The translations under genes were made by a program, and so were the position numbers. A DNA stretch of 64,000 nucleotides, taken from positions 248,001 to 312,000 of the forward strand of contig CAMPDV010000193.1 in NCBI GenBank assembly GCA_946699065.1, given 5' to 3'. This stretch comes from Loxodes magnus. Taxonomy: Eukaryota > Ciliophora > Karyorelictea > Loxodida > Loxodidae. Below, one piece after another: positions 50,895 through 61,487 of this stretch. How positions within the stretch are numbered: position 1 is the first letter of the stretch; every line of letters begins with the position of its first letter. The notes below the pieces were generated by a model. The model saw only the letters and a program-made list of their open reading frames with translations, was not told the DNA's origin and searched no databases.

Positions 50895-53800
50895 TTTTAA
50901 ATTAAATTAAATTAAATTAAATTAAAAATAATATAGTTTGCTTAATAGCTTTGAAGTTTTAAGTCTAAACTCAATACACTTCTACTTTTAAGTACTCTTG
51001 AAAATGTTGTAGTATTTCTTCTTGTCTCATTAAGATTAGATTTACTTGTCTTATTTTCATTAAGTTTTAGAAAGAATATATTTGTTTTCATGTTTATTTT
51101 ATTCTGCTTCATGTAGATTTTATTATTCTATCAATTTGATTCATATAGTCTTTTTTGCAAAATATTTAATTTATTATGCTTTAATTATATTCTAAGAGCT
51201 CTTGTTCTATATTTTCATAAATATTTTCTTAGTTTATATTATTTTACGCTTTATTTTTGCTTTTAATAATTTTATCTATTTAGGTTTTAATATTATCTAT
51301 ACTTGTTTGGTAGTATTTACATTTGAATATGTGTTAGAATGTCTCTTTTTCTTGACATAAGCATTAATCATATTCTTAAGGAATATGTCTTTCTTGAAGA
51401 TCACTTCTAAAAAAAAGTAGTTAGGTTCTCAGTCTGAATATTAATTTTGATAGTTGCATTTTCTCTTTGTTCAATAAAAAGTAGGTTATAGTTGGGAATT
51501 TTTCTACATTTTTGAATTACTTTGTTATAATTTTTGCTGTGATCATTTCTTTTTTTCTTTTTTTTTTGTTGTTTTTGTTATTCTCTAAAATATTTAATTA
51601 AAAAATTATTCTTTAATTTTTACATCAATTTTTTTATCGAATTACATCATATTTAGATTTTATAAAGCTTTTAAATCTATTTTAAATTTCTTTTACATTT
51701 TTTTAATTTATTTCTGTTATTTAGTCTTATTTTTTTAACTTATTTAGAATAATTGGATAAACTTTTCATCTTTATTCTTAGATTATTACTATTGATTATA
51801 TAAGTCATTTAGTTTTCTATAAAATTTAAAATATCTTTTTGCAGTTATTTACTCAAATCCAAGTCAGTTAAAATCTATGTGTTGTAACTCATTTCAAGAT
51901 GCTTATGGCATTTTCATATATTATTTTATAATTTATCGTTAACTTACATGTATTTAGTTTTTCACCTTTGCTATTCCAGTTTGTATACTATATGGAATTA
52001 TTTCAGCACCATATTCTAATTTAGGTAGAATAAATAATCTGAATAAATTTTTGAAATTAATTGGGATCGTCTTATTAAATCTGCTGTAAAATTACTATTA
52101 AAATAAGTACTTGGCCTACTAATATTTATTTTGTACTTTTTGTATATGTGTAATTAATTAATTATTCTGATCAATTGTGAATCCTAAATATTCAACAGTT
52201 TTCTTTTATTAAATTAGCTTCCCTTATATTTTCAAATCTAATTTTTTTTAGTTCTCTTATTTCTCTTTACTAATATTAATGCATTCAGTTTTTATTAAGT
52301 TTATTTTTAATTTTATTATATTGAATATTCTTTAAGTTTGATCTATTAATTATTACATTCTTTAAGCGTTGTTGGAGATTAGTAATAAATCGTCAGCTCA
52401 TGCTAATTTTGAGTATTATGTATTTCCTATCTTGTATCCTAATTTATTATATTATTCTAAGTATTACATAACAATATCATAATAAATTATGGCTAGTATA
52501 GGTCCTATGAGCTTCCTTAAAGTATACCATTTTTGTAGTCTATTTTTCTAGTGATTTAGTCTTCTAGTTAAAAGTGTATTTGTACTTGAGAATATATGTT
52601 TTTCAATGTTTTTATTAAGTTATCGGCTATTTTAAATCTTTCTAGTTATTTAAAAAGTAAATAGTGATTTATAGAATCAAACATTTTCTCAATATCAATC
52701 AAGGTAAAAATCAACGATTCATTTTCTTCCTTTTTTTTCTTACTTTCTTAATAATGATTCATTATCTATTATATTTGTCATATGTTTATTGTAGTTTGCA
52801 TTTTCTTTATGAATCCTTTTTAGTCTTTATTAATTTAGTTTTACTCAATTACATCTTTATATATATGGTTTGATATTATCTTGTCGAATATTTTTTAGAT
52901 TGTATTTATAATTGCTATTGGTCTATAATTTTTTCAATCATATTTGGAATCTTTTTTATGGATCATTATTGTTTTAATATCGTTATTATTTAATAATAAT
53001 ATCAGCTATTATTTCAATTAAAGTTTACCATTTCTAAGTTTCAATAAGTTCAGGTGCCAATTTTATAATGTAGTTGGAATCCGCGACCGCTTTTTTTGAA
53101 TAACTGGTAATCACTTCTCTTCTTCTTTGAAAAGGTTCCTTCTATTCCCCAATTTCTTCTTGTAAATTTTATTATCTACAATATATAATTTTGTAAGGTC
53201 CATGCAAAATTTATATTTCTCAAGGCTTTAAATATTGCATATTTGAGTAAGTGCTTTAACAATTTTTAATGGTAAAATTTTTAACCAATTTATTTGTTTT
53301 TTGCTTTTCCACAAAATTTTTTCTAATTTTTCTATCCTCTTAAATATTTCTAGATTTTTAATTTCCCCATTCCCCTTTTCTGCTGCTTAGACTTTATCTT
53401 TCTAAGATTCATCATTTATCATTGATGCTTTCTAAATTAAGTTGGATTATGATTATTTTCATAGCTGCTCTATTACTACTACTTGACTTTTTTACAAGTT
53501 GTTTTCTCAAGTAAGCAGTTTCAAAATCTAGAACTTTGATATTTATTATTATTAATTCCCTTATACTCTCCAAAAGATTTAATATTATCTTATCCTACTA
53601 TTTTTAAGTTTATTTCATTTTTTCAAACTATTCCCATCAAACTTCACCTTTGATTTCTCTTAATAAAGTATTTTCTGAAGGTTCTTGTAATTGTTTCCTT
53701 AAAAAAAGAAGAAGATTCAGGTGACTTTTAATTTATTTCTTATTCTCTTCTTGCCTTTCTTCTAACCTTTCTTATTTATATTTTAGATACTTAATTACTT

Positions 53801-53900
53801 TCCAATTTGACACCAAATTCCTTTTTTTGTTTTTTCTGTACTATCTAAGATTTAATTTTTTTAATTTGATATATTTAAATTTTCAAATTGCTAATAGATT
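50895..53900 (-). mobile_element. non-LTR retrotransposon (LINE), decayed ORF2
   Basis: On the minus strand a reverse transcriptase core reads A-W-A-D-D-L-L-L-I-S-N-N-A (52,403 down to about 52,365), with TGA for the W. Near the C-terminus is the zinc motif C-L-C-Q-E-K-E-T-F-Q-H-I-F-K-C (51,363 to 51,319), typical of LINE ORF2 tails. A Lys/Asn-rich linker with several W precedes the polymerase (about 53,400-53,700). These three parts sit in different frames, so the copy is inactive. It ends shortly after a TGA at 50,971 with a short tandem tail of AAATT units, the usual LINE 3' signature. An endonuclease domain was not identified. I could not fix the 5' end. Confidence 0.75.
50897..50926 (-). 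repeat. LINE 3' tail, (AATTT)n
   Basis: Six near-perfect pentamers, TTAAATTAAATTAAATTAAA on the plus strand, directly downstream of the LINE coding end. Confidence 0.8.
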
Positions 53901-54809
53901 AAATAATAAAGACTTTTAAGATTTTACAGCAGAATTGTATTTAAAATTTAATTTTTATTTACCTAAAATTAATTAAAAAAAGTAAGCTTAACTATAATAT
54001 TTATCTATTTATTACCTCTTAAAGTTATTTTATTATTCAAATATTTATTCATATATATTATAGTGTTCTTAACTTTAATTAATTTGCAAGCATCGATGTA
54101 TTTTTTTATTTATAGCTTAATTTTTTCTAGTTTTAGTTGCTTAATTCCAAAGATATATGAAAAAGAGAACTAGAATAACTATCAATTTTTACATAAGCAT
54201 TTAGAAAGCTGAAGTTTTTTCTTTGAATAGATTTATTTTATTTTTTCTTAAAGGAAAATTAATCTAAGAAGAGTTATTTTCTTAACAAGCATATGAAGAC
54301 ATTGAAATAAATAGTTTAATTTATTTCTATCTTATGAATAATCTACATATCTAGCTTATGAACCATATTATCCATTTAGTATAATCTTTCTATCTTTCTG
54401 CTGATAAGTTTTAAATACTTTAATTAGTTTTAAATTTTCATAGTATTAAGCATGTATATATTAAAACATTTACTCTAGTAAGCCATAATATCAAGAGTAG
54501 TTCTATAATTAAAACTACGCTTAGTATAAATTTTAAGTTCTACTGCCTTTAATTGTTCATTCTTATTTGATAGTCTTAAATAAATACTTAATTTAGTCTA
54601 TGATTATTACTATTTTATATCAATTAAATCTGTAAAGTTAATATTCTAAAATTAAGATTATTAATATACATCATAAGGCTTTCTAATTTAAATTTGGCAG
54701 CATTTAAAAAAAGAAAGTTTTAAAAGTAAGTATTTTTTATTAAAAAGTTAATTAATATTTAAATAAGAAAAAATAAATTTGCTAAGTATTATAATTCAAT
54801 AATTAAAAA
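53901..54809. other. AT-rich sequence, no gene seen
   Basis: Nothing recognisable; it may include the 5' flank of the LINE. Confidence 0.4.
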
Positions 54810-55095
54810 GATGGTGGAATCTGAGATTGACCTTCTGAATCATACTTTCTGGTTTTATGGCTAGGAACATGTTCCTTTCCTGTCGCCGAGAAAGTCCCTG
54901 GTCGAAGTCAACCTTTGCAAGGGAACGCCTTCCTCTTGATTATCCACTCCTGGTAGGGGCTTGAAGCCTGGCTGCCCATAGCGATGGAGCTCCCTGGCAG
55001 CTGCTTTTCGAAAGCAACAGGATATCCCCGTTATCCCATGAAGGGAGTGTTGGGGTCGTTAAACTGCAAGAAGTTGCAGTCCAAAAACTCTTTTA
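54810..55095. ncRNA. candidate structured RNA, GC-rich block
   Basis: About 285 bases of roughly 50% GC in very AT-rich surroundings. Many local stems are visible: GGAACATGTTCC (54,864-54,875); CCCT...AGGG (54,896-54,923); GCTGCC with GGCAGC (54,971-55,001), containing CCAT-AGCG-ATGG; GCTTTTCGAAAGC (55,003-55,015); ACTGCAA-GAAG-TTGCAGT (55,063-55,080). T-runs follow on both strands (CTCTTTT downstream, CTTTTT on the reverse), so an RNA polymerase III transcript is possible in either direction. I could not match it to SRP RNA, RNase P, snRNA or a group I intron. No long frame with recognisable protein was seen. It may also be part of a mobile element. Confidence 0.4.
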
Positions 55096-55433
55096 GTTTA
55101 AAATAAAAATTAAAGTATTATAATTCAAAAAATCAATTCTTTACTTTTTAGGGTAAGAAGACAAAAGTATTAATTTAGAGTTAAATTTTGAAGTTAAGTA
55201 TTGCTTTCATTGTTAATAAATATTTCAATTTTTTTTAGGCCATTTGTTCAGTTTTTTGCATTGTAGGAGCTTTTTATGATGGCTGTAGTAAATCTGATTG
55301 AAAATAAAAATTATTTCAGGGTAAAAATTATAAAGGACTTAGTTAATTTCTTCTAATATATAAGGGTTTAGAATAATCAATTTTATTAATAGTTTTGTAA
55401 TTTTGTAGTAAATAAAATGGATCCTAAGAAATA

Positions 55434-56201
55434 ATGGACCTCTATTATCGAATATTTTTAAAAATAAGAATAAAAATATAATTTAATTGACTATTCGTCT
55501 TAATAGGACTAAGAACAATAATCTTATGTATCCTTTGCATAATCATCGTGACAAAGGATATCAAATATATAATATAAGCTAAAACAGTAAAGATTAAGAG
55601 TAGAAAAATTAGAAAAAATGTTTGATAAATTGATTTAATAACTAGATCTATAATTTCCAACCTTACTAGAAACACTTGATAAGCTTTAAGAGTCAATAGT
55701 AGCTAAATAGATATTGACAAATAATTCAATGAAGTTGCTCAATTATTTTAATTTCAATTCTCTAAATTAGAATATGAAATTAAAGAAATTTAAGTAAAGT
55801 AAAAATATTAACAGCTAGCATTTTAAAAATCTCAAGATTAGTAATCAAGCAATTCAATTGAAATTGAACCTGAATAATAAGAAGAGACAAATAAGATAAA
55901 TTACTATCGTAGAAAAATCAGGTGCATTATATGTCAAAAGACTGATGAAGATAGTGCTGAAAAAAATGAAATTAAAAGAATTAATAAGAAATAAATATTA
56001 GACGAACTTTTCTGCACTTGGCCAACAAGAGCAGGTTAAATATAAAGAAAAAAATTTTACCTCTCAAGACTTCAAGAATAAAATAACGGGTGAAAAGAAA
56101 CTAAAGAACAAATGATTTTTGGGTGGGAGATAAAATGGCAGAATAACGAATTACAACGCCATCCTTTAGTTTGAGAGAGAGTGGAATCAGGTTAGTTGTG
56201 A
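55434..56201 (+). CDS. possible ORF within repeat family copy 2
   Basis: A 255-codon frame starting M-D-L-Y-Y-R-I-F-L-K with a hydrophobic segment (L-R-T-I-I-L-C-I-L-C-I-I-I-V), a Gln-rich helical middle, then C-I-I-C-Q-K-T-D-E-D and L-D-E-L-F-C-T-W-P, ending at TGA 56,199. Five in-frame TGA would have to be Trp, close to random expectation, so coding is doubtful. The second half has a related copy at 50.15-50.79 kb in the same orientation, flanking the LINE between them. Confidence 0.35.
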
Positions 56202-56240
56202 AGTTCTCTTCTAAGACAATAAACTTAATTTAACTTTTTA
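55600..56240 (+). repeat. repeat family copy 2 (with 50,150-50,790)
   Basis: Homologous to copy 1 over about 640 bases with conserved blocks and a common 3' end (TTCTCTTCTAAGAC, then ATAAACTTAATTTA). The two copies are direct repeats about 5.4 kb apart. Confidence 0.75.
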
Positions 56241-57559
56241 ACCATTTTATAACTGGTCAAAAAAAGTAATGAGTTAACTTTAATTAAATAAAGTTTTATG
56301 AAAGAAAATGTTAAAAAGCTTAAGAATAAAAATGAAATTATTTAAATAGAAATTTTTCTTCTTAGAAAAAGCAGAGTTAAAAATTTGAAAAAGCCTTTTA
56401 TAATTTTTTAATTTTTTTCAAATAAAAGAAACGAAAATAAAATATAGATCGCTTATAGAAAATGTATATGAGTGTTTAAAATTTTGAAAAAAGGGAAGAG
56501 AAAAATTAAACGGTTTTAAATAAGTGAAAATAAAAAAATTTGTTTTTGTTTCAGTTTTATACTAGATAAGCTTTTGATACGGGATAAAAATTTTAATTTT
56601 GAGAATAAAAATTATAAGTTAAAAATAAAATTTTTTAAAACGTTAATAAGAATAATGTCAAAATTATTTTAATTCAAAAAAGATTTAAATAAAAATTTAC
56701 GGATGATTCAAAGAGAAAAATATAAAATTTTAGTAAATATAAACTAATTAGATTAAGTCTAAAAAGTTACCAAATATAATAGTGATAAATTTAAGAGTTA
56801 ATAAGTAGAAAAAAGGTTCTAGAAACGAAAAATTTCACTTTTAATTTCAGTGTATTATACTTCCAAAAGGTTTTTGGAAGAAATAAAACAAAATTTCTAT
56901 TCTAAATAATTATATCAATAACTAAAATTTATTTTTATACTTAAAAAGAAAAAAAACGCAAGCATGTGTAAAAAAAAATTTAATTCCCTTGCTTAGAATT
57001 CTTATCAACAAAAATTCTTATTGAAGAAATATTTAAAAAACTTTATGATCATGTACATAAATTGTACAAAAATTTATCAAATTTATGAAGAAAAAAAAAG
57101 AAATTTTATTAAATAAAAAAGATAAAAAATAATAAAATTAATTGAATTTTATATAGAAAAACAAAATTCTAGAAAAAATTTATATTTAAAAACAATTCTA
57201 GATAAAAATAACTTAGCTAAAATAAAGGAAGACAATTGAATTATTTATAAATAAAATATTTGAAAATCTCTTAAAATTGTAATATAAAGCATTTATTCAT
57301 AAAACAAAAAATATTAAATGAACCTTATGCTTTTATAATAGAAAGTAAATTAATTAAATTTCTAATAAGGGATTATAAAATTTTAAAAGAATAACCTCCA
57401 TGTATTTTAAAGCAAAAATAAATTAAATATTTTTAATAAATATACTAATTTTAAAATAATGCAAACATTTTTAAAGCTTAAGATATCATCGTAAAAATAT
57501 AAAATTTAGTTAAAAAAAATAAAAATAATTAATACCTCTTTTTTAGCAAAACAATTATA
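56241..57559. other. very AT-rich sequence, no gene seen
   Basis: Dominated by A-rich stretches on the plus strand; no motif. Confidence 0.4.
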
Positions 57560-58340
57560 AAAATTATTAATAATAATAATAATTGATTAACGTGGAATCA
57601 CCTTTATTTGGTTGTCCACGGATTAATAGTTTATTGCTAAGTAATAGAAACTTAAAATTTGTCTGGATCAAGTCTATCATAAATCCTCACGATTTTTAAT
57701 TTATTTTTACTAATAGTTTACTATAGGTCAATTCCCATTCATTTCTTATTGAACTCATTGACTGCTCGCTAATATGTGGAGTTTCTTTGTTTAGTTGAAG
57801 TATTTTTTCCTTTAAATTTTTTCTTCTTGAGTACAACAGATTCTAAAAACACTTTAACATTATTTTTATATTATTTTTTTTAATTTAAGTCTAAATTGGA
57901 AGCAATTCCGTACTTTATGTCCAAGTCTCTTGCAATGTCAGCATGTCATAATTTTCCGATAGGGAATATAAATTGTTAGAGTTTGCTGTTCGAAATCCAA
58001 TATTGGATCATTCATCAATATTTTTTAGCAGAAAATACTATCAGTTAACTCTGCAAATTGGTTAAATTTTGTTTCTGGTTCTTCAATTCTGATATTTCCT
58101 GACTATTTATTTTCAATTTTTTGTTTTTATTAATTAATCATGAGTTATTCGATTTTCCTTTCGAGTTCTTATACTGTTCTTAAGAGTTCAAAATTTTCTA
58201 ATTACATAGCTTGTAGTTCTTAAAATATTTTTTACTGCTCTTAACTTGATTGAGATGCAGTCTTTAAGAAAGGACTTTTTGCAAGAAATTTTCCATTTTT
58301 CGATATATCAATAATAAATATATTTGCTAAATAAAATAAA
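57560..58340 (-). mobile_element. old zinc-knuckle ORF1-like fossil
   Basis: Minus-strand remnant related in layout to the ORF at 59.2-59.9 kb: a Gln/Lys coiled-coil part followed by a CCHC knuckle, C-W-H-C-K-R-L-G-H-K-V-R-N-C (about 57,945 to 57,902), and a basic tail. It is AT-rich and clearly decayed, older than its neighbour. Likely the nucleic-acid-binding first ORF of a retroelement, possibly of the LINE family in this window. Confidence 0.5.
57591..57620. other. short perfect hairpin
   Basis: CGTGGA pairs with TCCACG, and ACC with GGT closer to the TTTATTT loop. It lies at the downstream edge of the zinc-knuckle fossil. Confidence 0.5.
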
Positions 58341-59215
58341 AACCTAATAATTTGCTTAATTTATGCTAAAAAAGTAACTTATTATAAAAAAGGTTCTAAA
58401 TGTAATTCTCTGTAGAGTAAATTTGAGATTGCTCTTAAATTAACGTAGAAATAATTTCTTTAATGAAATTATAAAGTCAGCGAGTCATAGATAAAAAAAC
58501 TTTATAGTATCTCAGACTCTTCTTTAGTAGAAGTTAAAAAACAAGGACTATGGGAACTCACTTATAAGCTTCATTGTTATAATGAAGTCTATTATCCTTT
58601 TCTATTCTTTCAATTTGTTTTATTTGAAATTTCTTATCAATAATTCTAGTTTTAATCTACTTATCTTTTTTTTTCTGAATATTAGATAAGTTAATGTTAT
58701 AATTTATTGAAGTTCAAATCGTATTCAGATTTTGATTTTACAACATGAGTCTTCAATATAATTTTTTGCGTTTATTAAAGATTTAAATATGAAAAATAAT
58801 TTATTAAAAAGTTGGAAAATATTATTATTTATTATTACAGCATATCAGGAAATTTGCTGGAATAAATATTAAGTTGATTATAGTATAATCTATTACTAGT
58901 TCAGCTAAGTTTTATTTAGTAAGTTACCTGTTTCAATTTAATTAAACTTGGAAATTATTTTCAAATTATCTCTTTAATAGATATTTACTCCTGTCATTTA
59001 GTTTAAATCAAGTTTTAATTACCACTGGATTTAACTTTGATCTTTCCATTAGATTTAAATTTATATAATTAGCTTAATTTTCATCAATGCATCATTATGA
59101 CTTAATTTCTCTATCTAGAAAAAAAATTTAATCAGTTTAAATTATATATATATATTACTAAATTAAAAAGTTTAAATTGGAGTTTAGTGAACTTGGAGAA
59201 TTTTCAACTTCATGT
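58341..59215. other. AT-rich sequence, no gene seen
   Basis: Nothing recognisable apart from a continuation of the GC-richer flank of the next ORF near its right edge. Confidence 0.4.
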
Positions 59216-59920
59216 TCACAGGACCAGTTTGATAACCTGGCTGGAACCAGCTCCCTTCAGAACTCTTTCTTCAGTCGCCTTGGATTGTGTACCACTTCGG
59301 TTTGTAGATTTGACCTCCTGACGGATAAATTAGTTACAGAATTCTCGTCTAATCTTATCCTAATATTAGTACTATTATTTTTCTAATTATTTTCTATTCC
59401 AGTACTATTATTTAATTAATTTCAATTTCTAACATTGTCTATATTTATGTCCAGTTTGTTTGCATACAAAACATCTTGGTTTATTCCTAATTCATTTCTT
59501 ATCTGGATTCCTCGGTAAATTAGTAGCTCCTTCTATGTCCATTGGATCTTGAATTGTCCTAACTTTGAATTCCTACTACTGTTGCTACTTGCTGTTCTCT
59601 TCAAGCACAGTTGTTCTCTGCTGCAGCAATCCCATTTCCCTGAAGAAAATGTTTTGTTCTCGATCGTAGACTTCCCAGAAGCTTTCTTTCCATTCCTTGA
59701 GCTCAGTAACTTGATTTTTTAGAGCTCTATTCTCTAATCGTAGCCTCTTTACTTCCTCCTTCAGGTCAGAGAATGCGACTAAAATTTATGCCTGTTCTTC
59801 CTGGAACTGTGGCATCGCAAACTCTCGCACGGCTGCTGCTTCTTGCGTCTCCAGCACCTTTCTAGGTCCTTCCTCTTCAGTTGGTGTCATCGGGGTAGCC
59901 TTTTAGCGCTTTTGTCCCAT
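59216..59920 (-). CDS. zinc-knuckle coiled-coil ORF of a retroelement
   Basis: A 234-residue frame, conspicuously GC-rich (about 45%) compared with its surroundings, which suggests a young insertion. It starts M-G-Q-K-R-Q-K-A-T-P; residues 40-130 form a leucine-rich coiled coil (L-K-E-E-V-K-R-L-R-L-E-N-R-A-L); residues 160-174 form a CCHC knuckle, C-F-V-C-K-Q-T-G-H-K-Y-R-Q-C; a basic Gln-rich tail follows. Only one TGA lies inside the frame (59,492, before the knuckle). This is the arrangement of a LINE ORF1 or gag-like RNA-binding protein that packages element RNA. No polymerase follows it directly, so the element is partial or its partner lies elsewhere. Confidence 0.7.
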
Positions 59921-61194
59921 CTTTTAGGTTGGTCTGGAAGTTCCTAGTTGAGTCTATTATTCTTGAAGGCTTTGAGAAGAAGATTATTTCTAGGAAGAAG
60001 ATGTGTGAGTTAAAGATGAGGGTTCTTACTTTCTCTCCCCTTTTTAGGAGGTGGTATAAAAGCCTTTCTTGAACCCTTCTACCATTTTTATATCAGTTTA
60101 GATTATTGATTTAATTTTAATGTAGCTTTTCTAATATTATGCATATCATGTTTTAGTAATTTCCTTTTATTTTAAATTATTTTGAATTTCTAATAAATTT
60201 TATTTACATAAGTTTTATAATATATTTAGGATGTTCTTAGTTACTTATCATGGATTATATATTTAAATAATATTTTGCTTTTGTACTGGTTAAATTTAAA
60301 TTGAATAGCTTATTCTTATTTATTACTCTTTATTTAGTATTTATAACTTCTTTTATTTCTTAAATAAACAAATTTCATTAGATTTATTTTTTTACTTGAT
60401 CAAATATTTTATTTATAAAGTAAGCATTTTAATTTTAAATTTGTGTGCTTTTTCTAGAGATCAGTTAAATAATGATTCTGTTAAATATCAGAACTAATAA
60501 TATTGCTTTACTTTTAATTAATTTGATTACATTAATTTTAATCGATTTACTGATTGGTATTATTCAAAGATAAACTTTAAGTTTATGTACTTTTTGAATA
60601 ATTTTTTCTAAGCAAATTTTACTGTTGATTTTATCTTTTTTAGCTTAATACCGCTTCTTTTTTTTTTGCTACTAACACAAAAAAACTAGGTAACCGAAAA
60701 CTGAGTAAAAAATGTATCTTATATTTTAATATTTTATACATTTAACTTTTTTATTTTTATATCACATATTTAATTATTAAAACCCCATTTTGTTTCTTCT
60801 CTTTATTTAACTTTTTTTATACTTTTAATTATCTTTTCCTTTAAAAGCAAACATTTAAATTCCAATGCCAATGTCAATATCAATGTCTTATAAAAATATA
60901 GTTAACTTTTTTTCAAACAAAAATGATATTAAAAATATTTTATTTTATTTCGCTTCTTTTTAAAAATTTTTTATCTTTTAAATTTTAAATTTTTTCCTAA
61001 ATTATTTCTCAACTTTATATTCTTTGTTTTTTGTGGAAATTTTTTTCATTTAAGTTTATTATTGAAATTAAATTATTTAGTCCGTCCCTAGGATTCTTTC
61101 TATTTTTAAATACTTTAAAAAAACTACATTTTTATTTTCATTTTTCCTTTTTAATTCAATTACATTTTTTTTAATTATATATAAATAAATAAGA
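59921..61194. other. AT-rich sequence after a GC-richer leader
   Basis: The first 140 bases share the higher GC of the adjacent ORF and are probably its 5' untranslated region. The rest is AT-rich without a gene. Confidence 0.4.
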
Positions 61195-61487
61195 GGAGTA
61201 ATCCTCCAACTGAAACTGACTTAAACTCTGGTACAGGAAGTACCCCATAGGTGAAGAATCAGCCAAGAGAAGAGAAGACTAGATCGAAGAGGCATCAAGT
61301 AGCATTAATGATGAAAGATACCAGATACTAAGGTCTCTTAGGGTAGCATTCCAATCGCGGCCCTATAGAAGACTAAATTCACCAGGGAATGCTAACACTG
61401 TAGAAGACTTCAACAAGAATTTTTGACTTTAAAAATATTTATTAAAGAGCTGCGCTCTATTGAGATGCTACGCTCTCTATAATCACA
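61195..61487. mobile_element. isolated end of the palindromic element family
   Basis: A GC-rich block (61,195-61,425) with a GAGGA-GTAA-TCCTC hairpin and a stem GCATTCC (61,346-61,352) with GGAATGC (61,386-61,392) is followed by the palindrome AAAGAGCTGCGCTC...GCTACGCTCTCTATAATC, clearly the same kind of end as at 30,556-30,596 and in the same orientation. The other end was not found in the window, so this is a solo or deleted copy. Confidence 0.6.

Noticed and set aside
54810-55095. Known RNA such as SRP RNA, RNase P RNA or a group I intron
   Set aside because: None of the conserved core motifs I could recall is visible on either strand, so only a generic structured-RNA call is made.
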